Origin: Albugo candida
Lineage: Eukaryota > Oomycota > Peronosporomycetes > Albuginales
Reading direction: 5' to 3'
NCBI GenBank assembly: GCA_040437565.1
Contig: JBDOQK010000026.1
Location: 248,001-312,000, forward strand
DNA: 64,000 bases
Within the stretch, counting starts at the first letter, position 1. The number at the start of each line of letters is the position of its first letter. The notes beneath the pieces were generated by a model, which had not been told where the DNA came from, did not search any database, and worked only from the letters and a program-made list of their open reading frames with translations. This document shows, piece by piece, positions 46,842 to 59,081 of the stretch. Made by a program: the position numbers and the translations under genes.

Positions 46842-47249
46842 ATGGCAAGTAGCTCAGTGCGTGGTAAAGGAAGAAATAGTCAGTATGTTGAGAGTAGAAA
46901 ACGAGGGTCATGTGACAGAAAAGTGAGCTTGAGAAGCCTACGAGACGTGAATGGCGTCATAGGTAGAGAAGATACTAGCGTGCGACTTCCGCGTCCCGAC
47001 ACCTCGAAGGGATCATACAAGTCGCAACGAAGTTCTGAAGAGAGCCTAGACCTGTTAGAGAACGGCCATCTTGAGCTCACATATGACTGGATGATTTATT
47101 ATAGGGCATGGACTTTTTCTCCGATTAATTCGCTGCAAAGCGGCACAGCAGTTGAAAGGTTCCAACAAGTGTCGAAAATAATCGATCACTCCTTGGCCAC
47201 CAAGACAGTCTACGTCTTGGCTTCTTTCGTGCTTGTATATAATCCGTAG
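46842..47249 (+). CDS. hypothetical basic protein, 135 codons
   Basis: An open frame with a strongly basic, Ser-rich first 60 residues (KGRNSQYVESRKRGSCDRK), followed by HLELTYDWMIYYRAW and AVERFQQVSKIID. I considered an eIF4E-like fold because of the Trp-containing strand, but the cap-binding tryptophans that should follow are not there. It may be the first exon of a longer gene or a chance frame. Confidence 0.35.
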   Translation: MASSSVRGKGRNSQYVESRKRGSCDRKVSLRSLRDVNGVIGREDTSVRLPRPDTSKGSYKSQRSSEESLDLLENGHLELTYDWMIYYRAWTFSPINSLQSGTAVERFQQVSKIIDHSLATKTVYVLASFVLVYNP

Positions 47250-48571
47250 ACAAAGCACCCAGAAAGTTAGGTGACCCTTCCTTATGATCAGGCTCCTGGT
47301 CGTAGTCTTTCTCGAACGTCACAAACTGTTATCACAAAGAAGAAGAGCCGAATCAAGTTCAAGCTCGTAGTATCGCATGGAAATAGGCAGGAAGTGTACC
47401 ACCATACATTCTTCCCCATCTATCGCAAGCTTGTTCGGTTTGCGCAATCGAAGCCATGATCTTGATCTTTTCTAAAATTGTCAGGGCCTCCTTACTACTA
47501 ACCACATGATACTATTGACTCAGACATTACGTTGGCCCGCTCTACAAGCGCAAGTCCCTCTTCACGACTGTATCGATTTACTATCATACAACTAAAACAA
47601 GAATCGAAAAAAGAGAATCTGCCCAAACTAGAAAATCGAAAGAAGCACGACAGAGGTGCTTACGCACAAGCTCTTCGGTGGCTAGATAAAAAGCTGTCAA
47701 TTATTTGAATCTTTCGTCAACTTTGATAGTCCTCTACAAAAGTACACGGAAGTGATGAAGTGCTACCAGGTGGGATCTTTGAAACTCCTACAGAGCAATA
47801 ATCTGAGTTGAGGCCTAAGGAAGTATTTCCTCTACTTCTACTACGCAATCTCCTCAGTATCACGTACCTAGACTTCAAGCGGTAAGACCCTTCTGCTCAC
47901 GATCCGGCAGGTTTGTGTATGTACCAGCTGAAATATAATGGCTGACGAAAATACTTTCGCGCCACGATGACTTTGCATGGTTACACTACGACTATGAAAA
48001 GACCGGTGAATTCTGACGTCAGAACTAAAACATCTCGGGAAATGTATTCGCTTTAGATTTTATTTTCAATAACTATCCCCATGTGCATTAGTCGTCTCTT
48101 CAGTACGAGCTCGAGTAGAGGACACATCATTACACGGCCGTCCGAACGGCTGTTTAGCGTTATATTTGTCATTTCACCCCACACAATGATCAGTGCGCTA
48201 ATTACAAGATTACCAGACTCTCAGCGCGAAATTGGCTTTATCATTCACAATGATATCAATGTGTTCCTTGAAATGTGGAAGGTAATTCACAGCCATTCAA
48301 ATCGCCAAAGCGCGCCACTTTTGATGCATGTGACCAGGCGAACGATTTGAAGCAAATGGAATCGAAGTGTGCAAGTCTTGAGTGATAAGTCAATTCTGTG
48401 AGCCAACGATGGGTTCTGCCAGATACTGTCGTGGACAGACCATGTACATCTATAAAGGTCTTATTATGATACCGATTAGTCGAATATAGCAATGTGAGCA
48501 TACTCAATACAGCAAATAGTTCCCATCACTCGGATCATTACAGCAAGATGAAGAAAAAAGTCGAAAGAGAC
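47250..48571. other. no recognisable gene
   Basis: Short open frames (82-89 codons at 48081 plus and 48507 minus) overlap each other on opposite strands and match no family that I know. Confidence 0.4.
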
Positions 48572-49953
48572 TCACTTGGCTAAATCGTGATCATCCGAGG
48601 AATAATACTCCGCTTGCAATCGATAAATATGTGAAGCTTGGTGAGCTCCGATATTCGTCACGTACAGATCCACGAGACTTGGAGGCACATAATCGCGCGT
48701 TGGATTTAGAATCGCCATCTTCGAATACGAAATGAGTAACATCATGCTCTGTGAATAGCAACAAACAACCTTATCTGTCACATCTTGATGATCGAATATC
48801 TGGGAAGGATTTCCAAGTTCGTTTTTAGTGTCGACATCATGTGCATACAGCGGGCACAGCGTGATCAAACTAGTGATACAAATGACTGGGATTGAGAAAT
48901 TCTTGGCTGCTAGCACGATATTGTGCAACCCAGACTGTGCAATTAGTCCACCATCCGCAAGAACTGCATATGCCGGAATTATGACTTTGTTTACGCGAGC
49001 CATGATTGCGAAGACCGCGGTGTCGGGAATCACAGTCACGTCAATTCCATTAAGTGCAAGTTGATGCGCAAGCGCGTGCCCATTTAGGGAAGGTGCTGAC
49101 TCGGCAACAATCACTTTGAATTGACGCTTTTTTGCAGCAGCTTGGAAAAATGCTTCGAGGTAGGAGCACATGCCAAAAGAAAGGATCACTTCACTAAAAA
49201 AAAGTTTTCCATAGGCACGAGAATTGTCAAAAGTCTGCATTGCGTACTCTGTGTGGATAAATTCTATTGCTTGATCCGAGATGTTCAGTTGGCTGTTTTG
49301 TATCTCGTCTCTTAGCTCCCTAATTCCTTCCATGATAGACTACAAAGATTCGTCAGCAACGAGTAGTGATGCGTATTATAGAATCGAATAAATCTCACCA
49401 TTTTTAACTCAGCAGTAGAGAGCGAAAGATTGGTCACTGATCCTGGGGTTAAGAGTGTCTCAAGCGAGCATTGTGACCTTCCAATACATTCCTTGCTTTC
49501 CAACAACGATTTCGTATCGTCAGAAGATGAAGCAGTATTCGTCTTAGTTGCAAGGAGCACTTCCTCGCGAATGATGAATAAAATTCGCCGTACAACATTT
49601 GCGATTGGTACTTCTGTAACAAACTATCAGATCCTGCCGTGATGCGCTGATTGATAAGTATTGCTACCTTGCGGAACTGATGTTGACAGATACCATCCTA
49701 TTTCACGCAACTTTTTGATAACATCAGACGCTGTTGACCATGCTATGGTAGTAAGCTATATTCATTATTAAGGATTATGGCTTGAACACAGAGCCGTTAA
49801 TTGGAAATATTGCACCATTTTTTCGGCAAAATCGAGAATTTGCAATGAAGTGTCGTTGGATTCATCGCACTGGCATCGTTTGAAAGACAGAACGATATCA
49901 AGAAGACACTGCTTTAGTTTTGGCTGCTCCTCCATCCATTTTGGGGTCATCAT
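48572..49953 (-). CDS. EIF2B2: translation initiation factor eIF2B subunit beta
   Basis: Regulatory subunit of eIF2B, the exchange factor that recharges eIF2 with GTP. Exons 49953-49788, 49742-49668, 49613-49399 and 49339-48572 total 1,224 nt (407 residues). Introns are 45, 54 and 59 nt. The beta-type signature is clear: PIANVVRRILFIIREE in the N-terminal helical region, FKVIVAESAPSLNGHALAHQL, VIPDTAVFAIMARVNKVII, ADGGLIAQSGLHNIVLAAK, and at the end DYVPPSLVDLYVTNIG and IYRLQAEYYSSDDHDL. These separate it from the alpha and delta subunits. The first intron uses a GTTCAA donor. Its start faces the RNA-silencing gene, sharing an upstream region of about 0.5 kb. Confidence 0.9.
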
Positions 49954-50475
49954 GTAAATCTCCTATAATTACAGCCATAAATGCAAAATTGTGCATCACA
50001 TCTGTCTATTTATGCAGCTGACTGAGTCACAATGTGGTCATCGTGTAGTTTTAAATTGCTCGATGAATTGTCAGAATGTGAATTCCCATCACTCCTATAG
50101 AGTTATTAGAGAGAAATTACGGCTAGTTAGCAGGGATGTTCGCTTGCAAGCTGTGTTAAAGTACTAAATGTCCGTCCAGTCTTCCATAACTAGAACAATT
50201 CGTCTCGAACACTCGTTATCAATACAAGTTTTTTTGCCATTTGTTCACTACGAGCGGTTGTCTAAACGCAGCGGACGAGTACATGAGCTTACCCGTCCCG
50301 TGAAACCCCTAAAAATGGAACGATCTGTAAGCGTGATCCGACCCCTGTCTTTTCCCATGATATATAAACGCATCATTCACCACCATACACAGTTGGCTGT
50401 TTTAAACCCATCTCCGCAGACAAATTCGTTCCATGTTATCAACAGTTGTAGTCTGGCATTTTCATTCTCTCTACC
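49954..50475. promoter_or_regulatory. divergent intergenic region between eIF2B-beta and the RNA polymerase fusion
   Basis: About 520 bp separate the two start codons once the contig overlap at 50753-50852 is collapsed. A TATATAAA sequence lies at about 50359. No specific operator is claimed. The 110-codon frame at 50168-50500 overlaps this region and is probably chance. Confidence 0.4.
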
Positions 50476-51169
50476 ATGCACTTTGCAAGGGAATGGCTAG
50501 TAAATTGTCGCAATTGTCACTCGGTCGTCGCCCATGACTTTGATATATTTTTCTGTCATGAGAATGCTCGCAGTCTCCATTTATTATTAAATGAAACCAA
50601 TTTGGTAGTCACATCTCTGTCAGACGATTCACTTTTGACGCCGATGCGCTCGCTCTCGCTTTGTGAGACAGAAGCTAAGCCATTTTCGACTCCAGATGCA
50701 CCGCCTAAACCTGAACTGAAGCTTGTTCGGTGCATGAATGATCCCACGGAGCNNNNNNNNNNNNNNNNNNNNNNNNNNNNNNNNNNNNNNNNNNNNNNNN
50801 NNNNNNNNNNNNNNNNNNNNNNNNNNNNNNNNNNNNNNNNNNNNNNNNNNNNTTATCAACAGTTGTAGTCTGGCATTTTCATTCTCTCTACCATGCACTT
50901 TGCAAGGGAATGGCTAGTAAATTGTCGCAATTGTCACTCGGTCGTCGCCCATGACTTTGATATATTTTTCTGTCATGAGAATGCTCGCAGTCTCCATTTA
51001 TTATTAAATGAAACCAATTTGGTAGTCACATCTCTGTCAGACGATTCACTTTTGACGCCGATGCGCTCGCTCTCGCTTTGTGAGACAGAAGCTAAGCCAT
51101 TTTCGACTCCAGATGCACCGCCTAAACCTGAACTGAAGCTTGTTCGGTGCATGAATGATCCCACGGAGC
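50436..51169. repeat. 317-bp overlapping contig ends around the 50753-50852 gap
   Basis: 50436-50752 and 50853-51169 appear identical. The first holds a truncated copy of the start of the RNA polymerase fusion (from 50476); the second leads into the full gene. This is an assembly overlap, not a duplicated exon. Confidence 0.88.
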
Positions 51170-54100
51170 AGCAAACCTTGCAGCTGATTATGCAGTCGAA
51201 CGAAAGGCTCAATAAACGATCTCGTAATCCATTCAATCTTTTCTGTTTCGACTGTAAAGCCAAATTGGGTGCACGAGGGTATTTAAATGGATCCAAAAAA
51301 ATGAATTTTTTTCTATCGTACACAGCTTGCATTTGCACTTATCGATTTATTTCACCAGAGTTTATATCAATTCAGAAAGAACGAAAATGGCTCAAAATTG
51401 TCAAAATTCTCGAAGAAGAAGGCTTTAAAATCTCAAAAACAACTTTGCAGGAGCTCATTGACCAACAAGGAGGCATCACGAAAGCTAGAAAAGTTGAGCG
51501 TATCATTTACCCACTTCATGTGCCCACTCTCGAGTCTATCGAGGAAAGAGGTGCCGAGCTGATGAATTGCAAGATGTCACAACTTCGTGATTATCAAGTG
51601 GAGCTTGTAGTCGGGGCGCTTGCGGTCAATACGCTCATCTATCTCCCGACAGGTACTGAATATCTGCTTGTGCTCTGTTGAACTGATGAGAGTTGATGGA
51701 TGTGGCAGGATGCGGTAAAACACTGATCGCAATCAAAGTAATGGAAGAATTTGCGGCATTGAATCCAAAGCGAATTACTGTATTTCTCGTCCCAACACGT
51801 CCACTTGTTTCTCAACAGGCTCAATATGTTCGAAGAGAATCTAATTTGATGGCAATTGAGCTCATGGGGCAGACACCCACACTGCTAAAAGATTTGGTGA
51901 AAATTAGGGAAAAAATCGCATTGGATGAATCGGTCGCTCTTGTGATAACACCTCAATTGTTTTTCAATTTGCTATTCGAAAATCGACTCTACTTGAGCGA
52001 TGTGTCGCTACTGATTTTTGACGAAGCTCATCACGCAATAGGCGATCATCCGTATGCGGAGATATTGAATCTTCTCTCAGCACAAGACGAATGTGATCGA
52101 CCACGATTGATGGGTCTTAGTGCATCACCGTATGGAAATAAAGCCGGAGAGGAGACCGGGTCCGCATTCTTGCACCAATTACTCCGTATGTACAATGCAA
52201 CACTCGATACGCCTTCGCTTACAGCACGGGACTGGGTCAACAATTTTGTTCCGAAAGATGCAAAATGGGTCATTGTCGAGGAATCAGCACGGGAAAAACA
52301 CATTCGCATAGCTCTACGAAACTATATCGATTCATTCGCGAGTATCCTGAACGCTGCTAGTTCGAGTTTGGAGCATTGTCTTTTGATGGATTATGACACC
52401 GATGATACAAGTCGAGCGATGTTTGTAGGTCGGCTTCGACTCACATTGATCAATAACACGACCATGTCGGAATCGTATAAACGGATCTGCAAGCATGTGT
52501 TGACCATTTTAAGCGGCTTTGAGACATTATCGGTGATAGGCGCCACACAAACTATCATTGCGCTCCGTACACGTTTCAACCAAATTCGTGGCCGTACGAC
52601 GAATGCCGGTGATCGTGATTTGTATACCATTTTGGCACCAGCGTATCACATGTACATTGGGCCTTTGATTGCGCTTTATACGACAAAAAAAGAACTGCTT
52701 ATGGAAGAATTGGCATCTAGAGTGAATATGATCAGCAATTTGATACAACAAATGCACTCGAACGATGGCTCTCGTGGAATTGTGTTTGTACGCACACGTC
52801 AAAGCGCTCGTCTTATTGCTACTGTGATGTCTCAAATTCCGACATTACGGGTTTTAAATCCCACAAAATTTGTCGGACAGCACTACTTCGAAGGAATGTC
52901 GTGGGAACACGAGCAAAGGCCTATTCTTGAGAAATTTCGTCAGGGTCAAATCCGTCTTCTGATTGCGACGAATGTGCTCGAAGAGGGTATTGATGTTCCT
53001 GAATGTTCGTTTGTCATTCGATTCGATGGGGTTGCCGGTGTAAAAAGCCTAATACAAAGTCGAGGAAGAGCTCGTTGCAAGTATGGTTCTTTTATGATTC
53101 TTTGTACACAGAAAGAAAAAGAAAAGCAGGAAAAGCTTTTGTATACTGAACGCAACATGGTTGCAACTGCCCGATTGTTGGCTGCATGTCACCCAGCAAA
53201 ATATACAGCGTCCAAGATTTTGCAAGTAGAACAAGGACCCAGACTCGAGACGTGTCCTGATGCCCAGCAGTCTGTAGATGATGTTCCAGGAACGTGGAAT
53301 TTTGTATTTGGCACAGTCATCGAGTCAACTGTTGAGCTGATTGTAGATGGATCCTTTTTCAAACGGCTCTCACAGCAGGTAAATGTGGTGTTACTTGATA
53401 AATCATTTAATCTTTGCACCGCGCGAGGTGATTTATCTCCACTGAGCCAATACAATGAATTATGTCGCTGTCTCGAGTACGGGTCTTTGAAGGATGGCGT
53501 AACCTATTGGACGCGTTATGAAAGCGATCTCACGGAAACAAAAGCTGTTTTCGAAATGGATACTGTCGTCTCTCCAAAGAGTCAAACAAGTGCCACAATT
53601 ATCAGTTTATGTCGCGGGAAATTCACCGATTCGATGCAGATATTTGTGAGAAAGGAAAACTTATTGCATGACGGACTTGATGGCACTTTTTTCCTGTCCG
53701 ATAATCATTGTTGGGTGGAAATCATTGACGAAATGGTGATTACGTTTCATTTTTCCGCTTTATTTCAACAAATTTGCTGGCTGGAGCAGGATGTTCTCAC
53801 GGATTGCGTTCATTTTTATATGACTTTCAAAACTCCACCTTACATTGAGCAAACAGGCTCACGTCAATGTATCGACTTTGATCGACAGGCGTTGTCTTTC
53901 TGCTTTACGTGCAAGTTGGAAAGTGACGAGATGCTTGATACAATACGCCGACATTTGAAGAAGGTTGGAATCGATGTGAGAGATACTAAATTCACACGCG
54001 CAGAGGCTCCGGTTGGGGAGAATTGTGCGAGTACAGAGCAACTATGGCTGCCATTCCGTACAGCGTACGCTTTAGAATGTTTTTGCTCTCGTGTATGCTT

Positions 54101-57100
54101 CACGTTAGGCGATTATCTACCTGCTACATTACTCGAGGAACTTGCAAAGCTGAGCACACTCAATCAGGAGCAAGCATTGTACATTTTCGATCCAAAAGGA
54201 GGCAAGTCTTTGGAAGCTGAATTCAAGGAGTTTCTCACATCAGAGTTCCTTACAGACGGCTCAATCGAGAATCAAGTGTTTGAGCTCACGAGTCCACAAA
54301 ACGTAGTGTTTCAAATCATGGTGACACCGTCGAGAATCCTGTATCTTCCGCCATTAGCAACCACCGAAAATCGAATGTTTCGGCATTTTGGGTCCTCGAA
54401 ATTCATGTATGTTCATTTTCGCGACGAGAACAATGAGCGATTAGAGCTCAAGCATGAGGCCATACTCACTCGCATGGAAGAATTTCTGACCAGAGGCATT
54501 ACGCTCAAGTATACAGAAAATAAACAGAATCATCAAGCCACATTCCAGTTTGTAGGATGCTCCATGAGTCAAGTCCGAGACTGCTGCTGTATCTTCACAT
54601 TACTCGATCCTTATGCGGTTCGAGCTTGGGCCGGTTCCATTTCGCCCAAGTACGCACCTGCCGAATATCTTAAACGACTGAGTCGAGTATTCACGTCGAC
54701 AATGGAAGCGTATCCGATCTCCGATATCGTGATGGAAAATCTTAAAGCAGATGTTACAAATGATACATATACGTTCACGGATGGCTGTGGTGAGATCAGT
54801 GTGCAGTCTGCAAACGGTATTGCGAACGTATTGGAAATGAAACAAGTACCTTGTGCATTTCAAATCCGATTAGGTGGGGCGAAAGGTGTGCTGGTAACCT
54901 CCGACTTTCAGTCAGAAGCACCGAAAGAAACTGGAATTTGTCTGCGTCATAGTATGATGAAATTCGAGACAAATCATCGTATGCTTGAGATTGTATCGTA
55001 CAGCAGTCAATCTCCCGCGTATCTCTCGCGACAAAGTATACAATTGCTAAGCGATTTGAAAGTTCCTGACAACGTATTCATCAAACTCCAGGAAGATTAT
55101 TTGGAATCCTTACGTGTCTCATTTGCATCTGAAGAAGACGCAAGGACCACACTGAAGTCGGATCTTCTGAATCCATTCAAATCCTCTCTTATCAACTTGA
55201 CCGCACGTGGTATGTCGGTCATGGACGATGAGTATCTCCGATCGGTGCTTCACGCAACGTATGCGTATAAAGTTCAAAATGTCGTGCATCGTGCTCGCAT
55301 TCTGATACCCAAAGCACGAGTCATGATGGGTGTTGCTGATTTCACCGGAACACTCGAATACGGGCAGGTATTTGTCCAGTATTCCGAGCAGGAATCTGAT
55401 GAAAAAAGGATTAATGTGATACTCGATCAAGTGAATGTCGTTGTTCATCGGAATCCGTGTCATCACCCTGGGGACATTCGAGTATTACGTTGTCGTGCGG
55501 ATGTTCCCGAGCAGCTCAAACGCTTGGTCGATGTAATTGTGTTTCCAGTATCAGGACCACGCCCTCACCCCGATGAATGCACTGGAGGAGATTTAGATGG
55601 CGATATGTATTCGGTCATTTGGGATGAGAAATTGATTCCACGACTCGAAAATGTCACGGAAGCAATGGATTTTTTCGCCGAAAAAAAAAAGAATACAGAC
55701 AATGTGGAAATGACACAATCTGTTCTGATCAAAGCGTTTATCTCAATGGTATACAGTAGCGTGCTTGGAATCGCTTCCAATGCTCATTTAGCGCTTTGCG
55801 ATTACTCGGAGAAAGGAAGTTTTGATCCAAGTGCGATCAAATTGGCATGGATATGCTCGCAACAAGTCGATGGGTATCGTCTTGAGGAGCATCTACAGAT
55901 CATTCGTGAGTTGTCACCGCCAACATATCCCGATTTCATGGAATCGGAACGCTTATCGCATCGCTCGTCTAAAATCCTCGGCAAATTGTATCGATCGAGC
56001 AAGATTTTGACTCTTTTGGATCACTCGTGCTTGAAACACGATGAGCAACACGTGAATGATGACTTTATGGTTGGCAATTATACAAAATATGTGGCGCTAA
56101 CTAAGATTCTATATCGGCAATATTGTCGCTCGATAGCTGCGCTTTTGCGAATGTCTGGTGCTGTTCTCGAAGGTGAATTAGCATCGGGACTTATCGTAAG
56201 AACAGACGATTTATATCGCACCGATTACTTTCGATTTGGTGAGCGATGTCGTGATGCTTTTTTCAGAAATGTGCGCCAATATCGTAAAATATTTAGTGTG
56301 TTGTGCAAAACATTGAATGAATTTGAGCGTTGTGAGCTCGCTTCTGCGTGGTATTATGCGATATTCTCGCTCAAAAATGGTGAAAATCGATTTTTAAGCT
56401 TTGGATGGATCATTATGGATGAGTTGCTGATGAATTACTCGATCAATCAAGCGCAAACGCGCACCACATTGCATTCACCGCCTGCTCAAAATATGGAGAC
56501 GTTTGTGTCCAAACTCCAAGTCTCTATGATGGCGAATTTAGAACTTGCGCGAAATGATTTGTTATCAGAGTATTTTGATCGATTGCAGGCTCGGAGTGCT
56601 GTGGAATGCAGTATTTCGCCAATGTTGACGAATAGAATCCACATCATTTTATTTGGATCGTCTGCTTTACTGCTCAATGAGAAGGTCTCGGATTTAGATT
56701 TAATGATACATGCACCAAAAGACGTTGATCTCCATGCGGTCAAGCACGTATTGGCGTCGACGCTGTACAAGGACACTATTCTCAAAGACGAAATGCGCGT
56801 TCCAATTTTAAAATTCGTTCTGGAGCGATGGGATGTGGAAATGTGCACATATGTGAATGGACCACTTAAGACGCATCTGTTTCGTGCGTATGCGATGGAA
56901 AATGCATTTTTTTGGCCCTGTTTGTATTTCTTACTGAAATGGGGACGATGTTCGGCGTTCGTAAAGCGAGGTGATAAACGTGGAGAAAATTTCTTTTCTC
57001 CGACCACATTTATTTGGCTTTTTGTAGGCTTTTGCCTGCACAAGAATTTCATGCATCGAATCTCACCCGATACAATCCAACTCGAAGCTTTGCTGGAGGA

Positions 57101-59081
57101 AGCCAACGATATGAATAAGCAAGTCTCGTTATGGAACACGCTATTGCGTGATGTTTTGGTGAATTCGTCTACCAGCTCGCCGACATCAGCTCAAGTACTT
57201 TGGGAATTTCTCAAGTTTTATGCGGACAGCTTCACGCCGACTTGCTTTTACGCTTGCCATGATCCGTATGATGCGACCAATAATACACAATTGGATGATC
57301 GAAGTATTGAGATTTTCAAAAGCCATTGCCAAGTCGCAATGCATCGACTACTGTTGTATCGTGGTCGAGTCGATTGTCTGCTTGTGAAATCGACAAATCA
57401 TTCCACTCGCATTATACTCAGCAGAGCGCTAAGTCGACGAATTTTATGTGCTCCAAACTTTTTCGCAAAAAAATTACTGCTCGAATGTAATGCTCCAAGG
57501 AATACGAAATTGGAATTTACGAGTCACTCCAATCAGCTTCGTAAGCATCTGCTGGTGGCTGAAGTTGCGGGTGACGGCGGAACGACACAATGGATTGAGA
57601 AAAAGTTGGAATTATTTGAGTTGGAGCTTGGTGGCTCGCTTAAATTGCACAGCACCAATCGATCGTATTTCCGGGAAAATGCGGGTCTTTTGTTATTTGA
57701 AGGAGCTTTGTCGCAGGATGAAAAGATCGGATTCTCAAGTTATTTCAAAGAATGCAATCTCCATCACGAAGAATTTCCGCTGCATCAGGCGCATTTACTG
57801 TGTTATGCACATAGTCGACAATGGTATAAGCACGCTTGCGTCACCTTTCAGACCAAATTTATGCAGCAAATGATTCGACTGGGCCATTTCTCTGAGACGT
57901 ATCCTAATGCATTGCATCCCAAGGCGCTCATACGATTTGGGTACCATTATCTCATTCATCTACCACGATCGTTCCATGAAGAGACTTTGATCCATGCCAC
58001 CATCCAACGCCTCGATGAGGAATTTGAAAGAGGACGGATTGCCTACGATCTATATCGTGCTGTCTTGACCGCCAAAATGGAGAATTATGCAAATATAGAA
58101 GATTCTTTAAAAGTCGAGGATTCAATGGAGAACGAAGAGATAGCACACATGGAAGATTTCGCAAATGCAGAGGATCCAATGGAGACCGAGGAATCTACGC
58201 AATCGGAGGAACCGGTAGCAAAGAACGAAACACGAGATTCGCCAGCTGAAAAGAATAATTCGTCTAGACGTCGCGATGCTCCATTACGAGATCTTCTCAA
58301 AGTTGCTCGCAATGATAAAGGCGTCACCCATTCATTTTACCCGAAAATTCATGCCATGCTGTTACCAGCCGTGACAGAGTACGTGTCGAATCGGCTACAG
58401 ATGTCGTACGTGGAAACGACTTCCTCGTACTCTGTCTCGTTGATTTACCGCGGCTTTGAGTATGTGGCGCATTTGAGCGACGAACTGGTTTTTGTATCAC
58501 TTCGCACGCGACCTTGTCGATGGTTTTGCTCGACTTTAAAAATGCGTCAAGAATTCGAAGAAACATCAAGTTATTTTGATCCAACGCCCGACGTGCGATA
58601 TTACGTCAGCACATCTGAAGAATTGCAGCAAGATGACGTCTTATACTTAAAATTGCTTCAAGCATGCGATAAAGCTGCTGATCGAAAAGGGATTTTGGAA
58701 CACTCGAATGACTCCAAGTGCCCTATTCGAATTAGCGACGCATTACAGGACGTTGGGATTAATGCGAGTGCTATTCCAACCATTCGACATGTGACCGGAA
58801 GGCGCTATTACTGCGCAGACTCAAAGGTTGAGATTTCAATCTTACAAGCGACCGAGTACACAGCGCCAATATTGCACAATTTGGAAAAGGGATTTCATCG
58901 AATTCGGCACAAAAATGAAGTTGAAGTGTATATGCCGCCGCTCGATATGCAGGTAGGGCTATCCCCTGCGTATGCGGAGACGTTCTTGTCGACTGGAGTT
59001 AAAATCGCCGAGTTCTTACGAACGTTTACGACGTTATCAACCGCGATACAACAGCCCGGTGATGATTTATTTGGGCAATGA
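50893..59081 (+). CDS. helicase-RdRP-nucleotidyltransferase fusion (RNA silencing)
   Basis: Exons 50893-51652 and 51709-59081 (56-nt intron) encode 2,710 residues; the splice rebuilds the Walker A motif LPTGCGKTLIA. Residues 11-121 carry two Cys pairs (CRNC, CFDC). About 225-720 is a Dicer/RIG-I-type DExH helicase (VPTRPLVSQQ, DEAHHAIGDHPY at 358, TNVLEEGIDVPE, QSRGRAR at 703). About 1230-1760 is a cellular RNA-dependent RNA polymerase (ARILIPKARVMMGVADFTGT, then DLDGDMYSV at 1548, whose acidic residues bind metal). About 1880-2090 is a non-canonical poly(A)/poly(U) polymerase-type nucleotidyltransferase (FGSSALLLNE, DLDLMI with Asp 1915/1917, third Asp 1962 in RWDVEM). An acidic internal repeat at about 2380 precedes a conserved-looking but unrecognised C-terminus. 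No RNase III or PAZ domain was seen, so it is not a Dicer. Expected role: making and tailing double-stranded RNA for small-RNA silencing. Confidence 0.93.

Noticed and set aside
46842-47249. eIF4E-like protein
   Set aside because: A Trp-containing strand and the text AVERFQQVSKIID are suggestive, but the essential later tryptophans and downstream exons are absent.
50168-50500. 110-codon frame upstream of the RNA polymerase fusion
   Set aside because: It overlaps the start of the real gene in another frame and has no family resemblance; treated as upstream DNA.
50893-59081. Dicer
   Set aside because: The helicase is of the Dicer type, but no RNase III signatures or PAZ domain were found; the RdRP motif DLDGD identifies it instead.
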